DNA from: an uncultured Desulfovibrio sp.
GTDB taxonomy: Bacteria; Desulfobacterota; Desulfovibrionia; Desulfovibrionales; Desulfovibrionaceae
Direction: 5' to 3'
Length of the DNA: 24,385 bases
NCBI GenBank assembly: GCA_900553065.1
Contig: USBZ01000026.1
Location: 1 to 24,385 of the forward strand
The notes below the pieces were generated by a model. That model was not told the origin of the DNA and ran no database searches. It saw only the letters and a list, made by a program, of their open reading frames with translations. Shown in pieces: positions 1-8,114 of this stretch. Position 1 is the first letter of the stretch. Each line of letters opens with the position of its first letter. Position numbers and translations under genes: made by a program.

Positions 1-27
1 ACAGCATATGCTGTCGGCGCCTTTTTT
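1..27 (+). terminator. 3' half of an intrinsic terminator cut by the window edge
   Basis: The window opens with a perfect 14-nt palindrome (ACAGCATATGCTGT, 1-14), followed by CGGCGCC and a run of six T at 22-27. If the missing left flank carries the matching GGCGCCG, this is the right half of a long GC-rich stem with a U-tract. It would end a rightward gene outside the window. The left arm is not visible, so this is partly inference. Confidence 0.45.
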
Positions 28-224
28 CATGCCGACTCCGAAGCTCGAAAAGAACGCACGCTTTTTGCTTTCCCCGGGTCGCTCTTCCCCGACGGCGGGT
101 ATTGCATAATCGATCCCGACGAATTCCGGTGTTTATTTTCCTGCAGAATGCCCGCTTCCGCCGGAGAGAGCTTCCGAAAGCCAGTCTCCCGCAAAAATAT
201 TCCTGCCCCTGTGCAGCCCCGAAA

Positions 225-265
225 ACAAAAAAGCCCCGACCGCCCATCTCTAGGAAGCCGGGGCT
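225..265 (-). terminator. Intrinsic terminator after the molbindin gene
   Basis: Arms AGCCCCG (232-238) and CGGGGCT (259-265) form a 7-bp GC stem. Read on the minus strand it is followed by TTTTTTG (225-231 complement). It lies about 35 nt past the molbindin stop codon and closes that transcript. The roughly 200 bases further left (28-224) show no supportable gene. Confidence 0.8.
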
Positions 266-299
266 GCAAAACAGCCGAAGAAAAATTCTCCGTAATGAC

Positions 300-728
300 T
301 TACTGCTTTACCGCAAGAATCACATGGGGAGCCTTGATGGCGGCCTGAACACGAACACCTTCGGCAATGCCGGCATCATCCGCGCTGTCTACCGTGCACA
401 CGGAGGTCAGGCGATCGCCGTTGTCCAGTTCCACGGAAACGCTGGCCATGATTTCTCCCTTCTTGATCTGCTTCACGGTGCCGGGCAGCATATTGCGGGA
501 GGAAAGCACATAGTCTTCCACATCGCGTGCAAGCAGCACGTTCACCCCCTTCACCATGACCAGAACCTCACGGCCAGGGCAGAGGCCAAGCGTTTCCGTG
601 CTTTTGTCCGTAACAATGGCGGAAATCTTGAGACCTCCCTTGAGATCAATGGCAATCTCATCGTTGACCGCACCCTTCTTCACAGCCGTGACAACACCAT
701 CCAGAATATTTCTCGTCGTAACCTTCAT
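300..728 (-). CDS. Molbindin: tandem TOBE/Mop-domain molybdate-binding protein
   Basis: A 142-residue cytoplasmic protein built of two Mop/TOBE repeats, about residues 5-69 and 77-141. Each begins with the family's (S/T)RN-x-L-x-G-x-V motif (TTRNILDGVV and SSRNMLPGTV). Each ends with an (I/V)KA-x-x-V-like strand. There is no DNA-binding, ATPase or membrane part, so it is a free di-Mop protein of molbindin size and not ModE or ModC. Known members bind molybdate or tungstate oxyanions at oligomer interfaces and are thought to store or buffer them (family knowledge). The ATG at 728 is preceded by AAGGAG at good spacing. It follows a Crp-type regulator on the same strand after 166 bp and has its own terminator. 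The link to Mo or W enzymes is inferred only from the family; no such enzyme is in the window. Confidence 0.88.
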   Translation of the reverse strand: MKVTTRNILDGVVTAVKKGAVNDEIAIDLKGGLKISAIVTDKSTETLGLCPGREVLVMVKGVNVLLARDVEDYVLSSRNMLPGTVKQIKKGEIMASVSVELDNGDRLTSVCTVDSADDAGIAEGVRVQAAIKAPHVILAVKQ

Positions 729-757
729 GGCAAACGCTCCTTATGAAATTTAAAGAG

Positions 758-785
758 CAGATAAGTACACGGGGACATCTGTCAA
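758..785 (-). promoter_or_regulatory. Possible sigma-70 promoter of the molbindin gene
   Basis: On the minus strand TTGACA (785-780) is followed after 15-16 nt by TTATCT/TATCTG (764-758), about 30 nt upstream of the ATG. The -35 box is perfect, but the spacing is short and the -10 is imperfect. The same gap also holds a 7-bp inverted repeat, CTGCACT (836-842) and AGTGCAG (858-864), of unknown role. Confidence 0.3.
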
Positions 786-894
786 TGTCCGACTCTGGAA
801 TCATACTGTACCTGACTCTATCCGACAGGGGGCTCCTGCACTCATTTCTCCCACATAAGTGCAGCGATCTATTATCAAAAGACAGACGAACTCG

Positions 895-1572
895 TCAGAG
901 TTTCTGACGCCCGTCAGCCACAGCTTTCAATCTTTTGCCGTCAAGAATTTCCACAGAAGATCTTGTAAGCCTGCCGATGATGCCCTCGTCTCTGAGCCTG
1001 CGAATAATTCTTGTAAGCGTTGTGATATGAATTCCCAGCTGCATGGCCATGCTTTTCTGCGACGGGCGACGGCTTCCGTCCGCCTTCTGAGTCATGGCAT
1101 ACAGCATGGCGCATACCTGCTGAATATTATCTCTGTGCGTAGATTCACCAAGAAGCTTCGTATGAATGACAAGGTGGGTGCACAGCGACCTGAGCAGGCT
1201 GATGAACTGCTCAGGATGAGAGGAGACAAAAGCGGGATCCGTCAGCAAAGCTGCATCGAAAACAACGATCTCCGTGTCAATCACGGCCTGGGCCAGCGTG
1301 TTGCCGTGATCCTCTCCCAGAATGGTGGGAACGTTCATCACGCTTCCGGGCCCCGCAAGAAGCATGGTTCGCTCCTTTCCGCTGCGGCAGATATAGGTCA
1401 GACGCACACGACCGGACACAATATAATAAAAAAACGGAACTTCACTGTAGATGTGAATGGCTTCTCCGGCGGAAAAACGCCGACGTACACCCATATGCAG
1501 AATACTCTCCCACGAAGTATTGAGATGACTGACGGGAGAATATTCCTTGCCTCCTTCTCTGCCCTCCGCCAT
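895..1572 (-). CDS. Crp/Fnr-family transcription regulator
   Basis: A 225-residue one-component regulator. An N-terminal cyclic-nucleotide-binding-type beta-roll covers about residues 22-120, with the typical IVSGRVRLTY turn at 51-60. A dimerisation helix follows at about 122-145, then a winged helix with its HTH at about 170-200 (SQKSMAMQLG ... RRLRDEGIIG). The cAMP-contacting Arg-Ser pair of Crp is absent (GEDHGNTLAQA in the matching loop), and there is no N-terminal cysteine cluster as in Fnr. The effector is therefore probably neither cAMP nor an Fe-S cluster. I chose the ATG at 1572 because GGAGGA lies just upstream. An in-frame ATG at 1614 would add 14 residues but lacks a good ribosome site. 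It lies downstream of the TRAP permease on the same strand, so it is a candidate controller of that operon (inference). Confidence 0.85.
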   Translation of the reverse strand: MAEGREGGKEYSPVSHLNTSWESILHMGVRRRFSAGEAIHIYSEVPFFYYIVSGRVRLTYICRSGKERTMLLAGPGSVMNVPTILGEDHGNTLAQAVIDTEIVVFDAALLTDPAFVSSHPEQFISLLRSLCTHLVIHTKLLGESTHRDNIQQVCAMLYAMTQKADGSRRPSQKSMAMQLGIHITTLTRIIRRLRDEGIIGRLTRSSVEILDGKRLKAVADGRQKL

Positions 1573-1895
1573 GAGTTCCTCCTCTGCCGGAATACGGTAC
1601 CGTTCCCGATGCATAACAGCAGCGGGGCTTCTTTCCTGAATACCAGAAGAACGACATAATGAACAGAGCGAATTTGAAATTCATCTTCATGGCAGTACAT
1701 TCTCTCCAGGCCAGCCGGAGATACCGCACAATCCGGCACGACGGGAGAAAACGATGCTGCCCGGTCGGCTGCACGCATCTCCTCCCCCTGCTTCCGGCAT
1801 GACCACTGTACAAAAAGCCATGAACAGACGCGGGCGGCCGCAGACCTTCCGCATCGAAAAGTCCACAGCCGCCCGAAATACTCAGCAAAACAAGA
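1573..1895. other. Gap between TRAP permease and Crp-type gene
   Basis: These 323 bases hold no convincing gene. Just past the permease stop lies an inverted repeat, GGGCGGC (1832-1838) and GCCGCCC (1868-1874). It could form a loose hairpin on the minus-strand transcript but has no clear U-tract, so it is a weak terminator or processing site at best. The promoter of the Crp-type gene, if it has one, should lie in about 1620-1720, which is AT-richer; I could not fix its boxes. Confidence 0.4.
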
Positions 1896-3812
1896 TCAAT
1901 ACATCATGGAAGGCAGCCACAAGGCTATCCAGGGGAAGATAATGACGAGAACAACAACCCCGAGCATGGCCAGCACGAAAGGCATACAGGCTTTGAACAC
2001 GGAAACGAGAGGAACATCCGCCACCGACTTCATCACGAAAAGATTGATGCCGAAAGGAGGCGTGATGGACGCCCAGTTCATCATCATGACGATGATAACT
2101 CCGAACCAGACCAGATCCCACTGGAAAAACTTGGCGATGGGGACAAAAATGGGAACACAGACAAGCAGGAGCGGCAGCGAAGGAACAAAGCAGCCCAGAA
2201 TGAACAGAACGATGAGAATCGCCGTCAGGGTAAGGCCGCCGGAAAGTCCAAGGCCGGAGATCTGCATGGCCAGCGTCTGAGGAATCCGGCTCAGCGTCAT
2301 AAAGTAACCGAGGACGGAAGCACCGGTAAGAACCGTGAAAGACATGGTGATGTATTTTGCCGCATCGGTCAGCGAGGCAAGAAAGTTCTTCTTGCGCAGG
2401 CGCCGCATGAAAAGGCCCATCAGCATGGTGCACATGCATCCTACGGCGCCGCCTTCCGCTGCAGTGAACATGCCGCCGTAGATGCCGCCGATCACGATGA
2501 TGAAAAGCATAAGAATAGGAAGCGCCGACAGCAGAGAACGCATACGCTGTTCCAGCGGCGTAACGGGAAGAGGCCTGGCCAGGGACGGATTCAGAAACAC
2601 CTTCAGCCAGACCGTGAAGCAGAAGAGAAGCATACTCAGAAGGCCGGGCAAGACACCTGCCATGAACAATTCAGCAATGGACTGCTCGGCAAGAACCCCG
2701 TACAGAATAAAAACACCGCTCGGAGGTATGAGGGCACCGATGATGCCGGAAGAAGCCAGCGTGCCTACGGAAAGTCCGTCATCGTAATGATTGTCGCGCA
2801 TTTCAGGAAGCGCGATGGCCGACATGGCGATGGTGCCGGAAAGGCAGTCGCCCACCACGGCGCCGAAAGCCGTGCACGCGCATACGCTGCCCTGGGCAAG
2901 ACCACCGCGCAGATGGCCGAGCCAGGCACGGGCACAGGTATAAAGATCTTTTCCGAGACCGCTGTAGAAACAGAAGTACCCCATGAGCATGAAAAACATG
3001 AGCGGGGACCAGGTATAGCTTGCCGACGTGGAAAAAAGCGCTTTTCCGAAGAAATTGAGGGAAGGTCCGACACCGCGGATGCTGGCGGCAAAAATAAAGC
3101 CGGTGGCCAGAAGACCATAGGCTATGGGCATGCCTGACAAAAACAGAATGAACATGACGCCCAGCCCCAGAAGGCCCACCTGCACGCTGGAGAAGCCGAA
3201 CATGGTCAGCTTGTGAGTGGCCAGCCATACCGCAAGAGCCACCGTTGCCGCCGAAATCAACAGAGACGGAAAAAGCAGACGGCGGCAGGAACAGAAAATC
3301 CGACTCATCGTGCGGGCATATTCCCACAACAGTGTCAGCATCAGCGTCGTGAAGCCGAAGGACACAAAATAGATGAACGGCTTATAGGGAATGCTCAAAA
3401 GCCCGGTCACGGATTTGGCATTTGAGCCGTACCTGAACGAGGCATAGACGCACAGAGCGCAGATAATTACCGACCACAGTCCTGTAACGGATTCAAAAAG
3501 CAGTTTCCGTTCAGCAGAAAGTCTGTCCGTGATGACATCCATGACCACATGGCATCCCGCCCACTGGGCGTAGGCAATGGAGGAAAACACCACGACGGGC
3601 ATCAGCATTTCCGTGACTTCATGCATGCCCGGCATGGGCCTGCTGAAGACATAGCGGAGAAAGACATCCAGAAACGTCAGGGCGATGATGACCAGAAAAA
3701 CAGCTATTCCCGCAGCACTGAGCCATTTGCAGCCGGCATGCAGGCAGTCGCCGACAGCCTTCAGTCTGGGCGACATCTCAGCGGGAACAAAATTTTCGGA
3801 ATCTGAACTCAT
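1896..3812 (-). CDS. TRAP transporter fused membrane subunit (DctQ-DctM)
   Basis: A 638-residue inner-membrane protein. The N-terminal part (about 25-165) has four hydrophobic segments in DctQ fashion (small subunit). The rest (about 195-630) is a DctM-type large subunit with around a dozen membrane helices, including Pro/Gly-rich elements such as LIPPSGVFILYG and a C-terminal SITPPFGINLFVM motif. Such fused QM proteins import organic acids or related solutes with a periplasmic DctP, driven by an ion gradient (family knowledge). I chose the ATG at 3812 because AAGGAG sits 7 nt upstream. A GTG at 3839 would add 9 residues without a ribosome site. It follows the solute-binding gene by 222 bp, with a small hairpin between them. 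Only the substrate is unknown. Confidence 0.95.
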   Translation of the reverse strand: MSSDSENFVPAEMSPRLKAVGDCLHAGCKWLSAAGIAVFLVIIALTFLDVFLRYVFSRPMPGMHEVTEMLMPVVVFSSIAYAQWAGCHVVMDVITDRLSAERKLLFESVTGLWSVIICALCVYASFRYGSNAKSVTGLLSIPYKPFIYFVSFGFTTLMLTLLWEYARTMSRIFCSCRRLLFPSLLISAATVALAVWLATHKLTMFGFSSVQVGLLGLGVMFILFLSGMPIAYGLLATGFIFAASIRGVGPSLNFFGKALFSTSASYTWSPLMFFMLMGYFCFYSGLGKDLYTCARAWLGHLRGGLAQGSVCACTAFGAVVGDCLSGTIAMSAIALPEMRDNHYDDGLSVGTLASSGIIGALIPPSGVFILYGVLAEQSIAELFMAGVLPGLLSMLLFCFTVWLKVFLNPSLARPLPVTPLEQRMRSLLSALPILMLFIIVIGGIYGGMFTAAEGGAVGCMCTMLMGLFMRRLRKKNFLASLTDAAKYITMSFTVLTGASVLGYFMTLSRIPQTLAMQISGLGLSGGLTLTAILIVLFILGCFVPSLPLLLVCVPIFVPIAKFFQWDLVWFGVIIVMMMNWASITPPFGINLFVMKSVADVPLVSVFKACMPFVLAMLGVVVLVIIFPWIALWLPSMMY

Positions 3813-3858
3813 GGAAATCTCCTTGGCGTACGGCGACACTGCCTGCTGTCGTCAAGAG

Positions 3859-3874
3859 CGGCACGGAAGTGCCG
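3859..3874 (-). other. Intergenic stem-loop between TRAP binding-protein and permease genes
   Basis: CGGCAC (3859-3864), loop GGAA, GTGCCG (3869-3874): a perfect 6-bp hairpin without a U-tract, about 45 nt before the permease start. Such hairpins often stabilise the upstream binding-protein message relative to the permease message (general knowledge; here inference). Confidence 0.45.
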
Positions 3875-4034
3875 GTTGTGGAATGCATCCGCGCCGCTCT
3901 GACCGGAATAAACACTCTGGAAGCCTCTCTTCGGCAGGAAGTACGAAATGTTACTGTTTCCGCATCCGAACGATGTCCGTCACAGGAACATGTCCGAAGG
4001 CATTCTCCGTTTCTTCCTGGAAGATACGGAACAC

Positions 4035-5108
4035 TCAGCGGGGGGAAACAAATTCCCGGATCAGACGGGAATCCTTCCACAGGGCATTCTTCTCTGCCTG
4101 CAGTTCAAGATGGCGACGGGCAATCGCCTCGCCGGGCAGTCCTGCCTCGCTGACCTTTTCGATCCAGTCCTGAAGCACAGGTTCCATCTTGGCCGCAGCC
4201 TCAGCGTATTCCTGCTCGGTCAACATATGAATCTGTCCGCCCATTTCCTGCATCCAGACTCTGCAGGACTCATACTGATTGCGATCCCAGAATTCGGGCA
4301 TGACCTTGTCGGAGTATTCGCGGGAAACATCATCGACGACCTTCTTCAGGTCATCGGGCATACCGTCGTACACATCCTGATTCATCACACAGTAGAACGT
4401 GCCTCCGGCGAGCGTGATGGGAATAACGTGCTTGATGAGATCACCGAAACGGCGGCTCACCAGCAGCTGGAAATCCACCATGCAACCGTCCACTATTCCC
4501 TGCTGCATGGCCATGTAGACGTCGGAAGAAGGCATGGGAACCACCGTGATGCCGAGAGCGCTCAGTCGGGCCGCGGCATTGGGTCCGGCGGACGTGACGA
4601 TCTTCATGCCGCGCAGCTCCTCCAGACTCTTGACGGGCTTGATCGTACCTATGAAGGATCCCACGGTAACACAGTGGGAAAAGAGCATCTTTGCGCCTTC
4701 AAGCTCCTTCATGACCTGAGGAAACTCCTGCTCCACCTGGTGAATGATTTCCGAAGGCTTATCCAGCGAGCGGGAAGTATCACTGATGTACCAGCTGCGT
4801 TCATGGAAGGGGAACTGTCCCGCGGCCGCATTGAACGAGGCTTCCGCGATATCGGCAAGTCCGTTTCTCACGGCGTCGAACGCTTCCGCCTCCTTGTTCA
4901 GAGACTCGGCGAAATACGGCTCGACCTTGATGCGACCGCCGGAACGGCGTTCCAGCTCTTCCGTCCACGGCTTGAGAGCCTCGGTCCAGCGGGCATGTAC
5001 CGGCGGAATGGCAAGACTCAGACTCAGTTCATACTCCGCAGCATGAGAAGACGGGCAGCAGGAAAGAAGAAACAGCGACGCAGAAAGAAATGAAAGCAGT
5101 TTTTTCAT
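4035..5108 (-). CDS. dctP: TRAP transporter solute-binding protein (DctP family)
   Basis: A 357-residue exported protein. The signal sequence is KK followed by a Leu/Ser/Phe-rich core, with a likely signal peptidase I cut after SSHA (residue 23). An overlapping LLSC at 14-17 could instead be a lipobox. The mature part shows DctP-family features: the LRNGLADI-like segment (here VRNGLADIAEA), the LEELRGMKI strand at about 163-170, and the VYMAMQQGIVDG motif at 198-208. The family binds its ligand in the periplasm and delivers it to DctQM. The arginine that usually follows the GxKI strand and grips the substrate carboxylate is Val171 here, so the ligand or binding mode may be unusual. The gene lies 150 bp after the ferredoxin gene and 222 bp before its permease, all on one strand. 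Confidence 0.94.
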   Translation of the reverse strand: MKKLLSFLSASLFLLSCCPSSHAAEYELSLSLAIPPVHARWTEALKPWTEELERRSGGRIKVEPYFAESLNKEAEAFDAVRNGLADIAEASFNAAAGQFPFHERSWYISDTSRSLDKPSEIIHQVEQEFPQVMKELEGAKMLFSHCVTVGSFIGTIKPVKSLEELRGMKIVTSAGPNAAARLSALGITVVPMPSSDVYMAMQQGIVDGCMVDFQLLVSRRFGDLIKHVIPITLAGGTFYCVMNQDVYDGMPDDLKKVVDDVSREYSDKVMPEFWDRNQYESCRVWMQEMGGQIHMLTEQEYAEAAAKMEPVLQDWIEKVSEAGLPGEAIARRHLELQAEKNALWKDSRLIREFVSPR

Positions 5109-5257
5109 GGAGATCTCTCTCAGGATGAAGGTGACCGGATATTCTTTCGACTTTCGTTTCAGGGGAAAGGGCCGGTTCCGGGATCTGCGGCACGGCGGCG
5201 GCAGACCCCGGAGTCTGGGCGGAACAGGAACGCTGCACAGGTCCGCCTCTGCCGCGC

Positions 5258-5455
5258 CTACAATCTCGTATGCAGAGGGAACTCAAACGACACGGCATCG
5301 GCAGGACAGGCTATCCTGCAGCATCCGCAGTGCCAGCACTCATCGGGATAGGCGACGGCAGGCTCGTTCTTATCCATGACGAGAACATATCCCGGACAGC
5401 GTTTGACGCAGTTTCCGCATCGCCTGCATTTTTCCTTATCAAAGACAGGAGGCAT
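5258..5455 (-). CDS. Small 2x[4Fe-4S] ferredoxin, likely partner of the flavoprotein
   Basis: A 65-residue ferredoxin with two CxxCxxCxxxCP motifs: Cys10, 13, 16, 20 and Cys40, 43, 46, 50, plus an extra Cys45. It should carry two [4Fe-4S] clusters and act as a one-electron carrier in the cytoplasm; there is no signal peptide. It resembles the cluster-binding core of AprB, the beta subunit of APS reductase, but lacks AprB's long tail. The ATG at 5455 has AAGGAG upstream. It starts 52 bp after the FAD oxidoreductase stop codon, so the two are probably co-transcribed and may form an AB-type complex (inference from order and from the AprAB precedent). Confidence 0.92.
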   Translation of the reverse strand: MPPVFDKEKCRRCGNCVKRCPGYVLVMDKNEPAVAYPDECWHCGCCRIACPADAVSFEFPLHTRL

Positions 5456-5507
5456 ACCTTTCTCCTTGGTTGACGGGTATTCTTCTCTGCCGGATCATCG
5501 GCATCCA

Positions 5508-7148
5508 TTAGTTCCAGCTGAAAACGGACTGCCCGTGCTCATCCAGACGTACAGCCAGAGGACGATCCTTTTCCGGAGAAACCGGGGGATATTCCCGACA
5601 GATGAACAGTCCCCTGCCGTTCTCCCTTCTCTCAAGACAGGATTCCACATAAAGGCGGCTTACCCGAAGAAGCTCCCGGCTCTCCGTAAGGCGCATCAGA
5701 TCACGAAGGCTGTCCCCGCCAAGCCGGGGTTCATATTCCTTCAGAACATCCATGCTGCGCAGCGCCTGCCGCATGCCGGCATCCGTGCGCTGGAATCCCA
5801 CATAGTAATCCATGATCTGCCGGAGTCCGTCTTCAAACTCCGTATAGGTGATGGCATTTTCAGGCTTGTTCACCAGCGGGCGGAAGGTCTGCTCATGGAA
5901 GGCGGCAAGGTCCGCTTCCTCCGGCAGGCTCGCCATTTCCAGTCCGGCAGCTCTGCCGGCGGCAAAGCGTCCAGCCTGATAGCCCATGCTCATGGAGCCG
6001 GAGAACGAACAGAGAAGGCAGGCATTGTAAAGGTTGGCGACATCCGTTTCGAGTTCGTCATTGCAGCGGATGATGCCGCCGAGGCAACGCTCGCTCAGCT
6101 CAACTTCCATGGGAGCACGAGTGAATTCAATGTCTCTGGCCGCCGCATAGTCAAGGAAGGTTTCCTTGTCGCCGGGCATCAGGTCGTACTGAAGATGGCG
6201 GGCGTCCTCCGGAGAAAAGTGCGTCATGTCCATGACGAAGGGCGGCCCGCTGCCCAGCAGCGTTTCCTCAAAGGTACCCATGACCTGATTGCGCCTCGGG
6301 CAGTTTTCCCAGTGCGGATCGTACCGTCCCATGAAGCGTTCGCCGATGGCATTGATTTCCTTGCCGCCCATGTTGTTGAGACCGTTAAGCCCGGAGCAGC
6401 CGAAGCCCTTGGGGTTCAGCGTGGCGGCATCCTGCGTGTCCAGACCGAGAATCGTGCATCCTGCATCCAGCGACAATACGATCTGACTTCCCGTGACGAA
6501 CGGCGACGGCTGCGTATTGAACGGCTTATGCGTGGAATTGTTGGAAACACGCACGGCCTCGCGACCAAGAGCCATCACCGCGCACTTGCAGGAGATCTCC
6601 ACCCGGGCGCCCGTAAGGATATGAAAGCCCTGGCAGCCTGCGATGCGGTCATGATCCTTCAAAAGACGCGTCACCTGCACATTTTCCACGACCTGAACGC
6701 CCAGCTTTCTGATATAGGCGGCAAGTCGGGGCTTTACCGTAAAGCCGTGGTCGATATGAATCCACCATGCTCCCGGCTGACCGAAGCCGAGCGAGCGCAG
6801 ATAGGAGCCGTCCTCCCTGTGCATCAGCTCAATGCCGGCATCTTCAAGGATGCGGCGACATTCATTCATACCCTGGTAGAAAAGTTCCGCCTTCCGGACG
6901 GAAAAACCTGAAATCGGGGTCGAATAATACTTTATGATGTCCTCAAGACCGTCATGTTCGTCCTGATCCAGAACACACATGAAGTGATCGTTTCCCCCGC
7001 CCAGAGAACCGGAACTTTCCAGACATCCCTTGTCGAGCAGAAGAACGTTCGCCCCGGCTCTTGCGGCGGCAATGGCGGCTCCGCAGCCCGCCGCGCCCGC
7101 ACCGAGCACAAGGACATCCGTTTCATATCGTTTCACCACATTCTGCAT
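5508..7148 (-). CDS. FAD-dependent oxidoreductase of the fumarate reductase/AprA superfamily
   Basis: A 546-residue soluble flavoprotein. A Rossmann FAD site opens it: VLGAGAAGCGAA with G16-x-G18-x-x-G21, followed by LLLDK at 37-41. The second FAD-contacting region is CLGGIIRCNDELETDVANLYNA (355-376), then a Gly-rich GSMSMGYQAGRFAAGRAAG, as in succinate dehydrogenase, fumarate reductase and AprA. A helical C-terminal domain follows from about 410. There is no signal peptide, haem motif or FMN domain, so electrons probably come from or go to the adjacent ferredoxin. It is shorter than typical AprA (roughly 650 residues), and I cannot map the APS site with confidence, so APS reductase activity is not claimed. 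GAGAGGAG precedes the ATG at 7148. It heads an operon with a ferredoxin and a TRAP importer, which suggests redox processing of the imported solute (inference). Confidence 0.9.
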   Translation of the reverse strand: MQNVVKRYETDVLVLGAGAAGCGAAIAAARAGANVLLLDKGCLESSGSLGGGNDHFMCVLDQDEHDGLEDIIKYYSTPISGFSVRKAELFYQGMNECRRILEDAGIELMHREDGSYLRSLGFGQPGAWWIHIDHGFTVKPRLAAYIRKLGVQVVENVQVTRLLKDHDRIAGCQGFHILTGARVEISCKCAVMALGREAVRVSNNSTHKPFNTQPSPFVTGSQIVLSLDAGCTILGLDTQDAATLNPKGFGCSGLNGLNNMGGKEINAIGERFMGRYDPHWENCPRRNQVMGTFEETLLGSGPPFVMDMTHFSPEDARHLQYDLMPGDKETFLDYAAARDIEFTRAPMEVELSERCLGGIIRCNDELETDVANLYNACLLCSFSGSMSMGYQAGRFAAGRAAGLEMASLPEEADLAAFHEQTFRPLVNKPENAITYTEFEDGLRQIMDYYVGFQRTDAGMRQALRSMDVLKEYEPRLGGDSLRDLMRLTESRELLRVSRLYVESCLERRENGRGLFICREYPPVSPEKDRPLAVRLDEHGQSVFSWN

Positions 7149-7535
7149 ATGCTCCTCTCTTTTTCCATGTTCCGGGAAGTGAGGCCTCCCTTCCCTTCTC
7201 CTCGGGATTCAGGAAAAAAAATAGCGCATATGCATATTTTTCCATTTTTCTCTGCCTCGGACCAAACAAAAAATTCTTTCGCCCGGGGAACGCCTGCGAG
7301 CGCCTTTCTTGTGCCCCCGGCAGCCTCGACTCCCGGCAGGTACAAAAAACAGGGCGAACATGGCCTGTCCTGTAGGAACAGACCATGTTCGCCCTGAATC
7401 GGCATTCTGATTTTCACCGAAAACGGCGGCGCCGGAACATTACCCTGCCCTTTTGAGGCATCTCGACGACGCCGGAAAACTTCCGACGCACCCGGCAGAG
7501 CGCGGCGGGCTTTTTGCCTGGTACCTTATGACGTG
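7149..7535. other. Gap between the TRAP/flavoprotein operon and the OsmC gene
   Basis: These 387 bases hold no gene. They contain the terminator of the leftward OsmC transcript (7342-7395). To its left, 7149-7341 must carry the promoter of the flavoprotein operon. An AT-rich patch at about 7212-7275, with a GCATATGC palindrome, is the likeliest site, but I could not assign -35 and -10 boxes, nor find a TGTGA or TTGAT dyad for the Crp-type regulator. Confidence 0.5.
7342..7395 (-). terminator. Strong intrinsic terminator of the OsmC/RidA/AspDH transcript
   Basis: Perfect 13-bp arms AGGGCGAACATGG (7351-7363) and CCATGTTCGCCCT (7383-7395) enclose a smaller CTGTCC/GG-A-ACAG stem. On the minus strand the hairpin is followed by GTTTTTTGTA (7350-7341 complement). 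The orientation matches the leftward genes, about 140 nt past the OsmC stop codon. Confidence 0.9.
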
Positions 7536-7958
7536 TCACGCCCTGTGCACGCTGTGATGCACGGTGATGCCTTCGAGAAGAGACGCCGTGATCAGGCAGT
7601 GCTTCACGATTTTGGCGCAGTGCTCAAGCTTGGGCACATACTGGTCGTCCACATCCACGGCCACATCTATATTGATTTCGGCAAGCCGTGTGACGCCCTG
7701 ATCGTTCATCCGCTTGAATCCCGTAGCCGTGGCCTGGAGGCGCTTCACAGGAACATCGCGAGCCAGAAGCGCCGCTCTGATGCTGCCGCAGTAGCAGCTG
7801 AGCGCGGCGGAAAGAAGCAGAATGGAAGAATTGCCGCTTCTGGCCTCCTCAGGATAACCGGAATAATCCATGACGATATCGCCCAGTACCGGCGATCCGG
7901 TATGAATGGTGTAGACATCACCTTCCTGAACGAACTGAACCTTGATTTCTCGTGACAT
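7536..7958 (-). CDS. OsmC/Ohr-family protein (distal copy)
   Basis: A 140-residue OsmC-fold protein with the two reactive-cysteine positions of the family: Cys55 in the SAALSCYCGSI helix and Cys121 in EHCAKIVKHCLITASL. It should be a small cytoplasmic thiol-dependent dimer; known members reduce organic hydroperoxides or are uncharacterised. The usual CPVH around the second cysteine is changed to CLIT, so this copy has diverged from the proximal one at 9584. I chose the ATG at 7958 because GGGGG lies just upstream; an upstream in-frame ATG at 8021 would add 21 unlikely Cys/Phe-rich residues. It is the last gene before the strong terminator and follows the aspartate dehydrogenase gene by 156 bp, which includes an ACATGC/GCATGT hairpin (8018-8036). 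Its role in the pathway is unknown. Confidence 0.85.
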   Translation of the reverse strand: MSREIKVQFVQEGDVYTIHTGSPVLGDIVMDYSGYPEEARSGNSSILLLSAALSCYCGSIRAALLARDVPVKRLQATATGFKRMNDQGVTRLAEINIDVAVDVDDQYVPKLEHCAKIVKHCLITASLLEGITVHHSVHRA

Positions 7959-8114
7959 GGCATCCCCCTTTGTAAAGAACACCCTTTTGAAGCAATGGCA
8001 GTAACATCGATTCGTCCACATGCCTTTTCCGCATGTCGCGACGAAATATTCTCCTGCACCGGAAGCCGGCTGCAGGCATGACGACAGAATGGTCGGGTGA
8101 GCTTGAAAGCCCGG

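Noticed and set aside
27..269. Minus-strand open frame of 80 codons at the left edge
   Set aside because: It spans the molbindin terminator and has no family resemblance.
5376..6911. 511-codon plus-strand open frame opposite the FAD oxidoreductase
   Set aside because: Antisense shadow; the minus-strand frame has the Rossmann motif and a good ribosome site.
5508..7148. Calling the flavoprotein/ferredoxin pair APS reductase (aprAB)
   Set aside because: Both subunits are too short, the ferredoxin lacks the AprB tail, and the operon carries a TRAP importer instead of sat or qmo genes.
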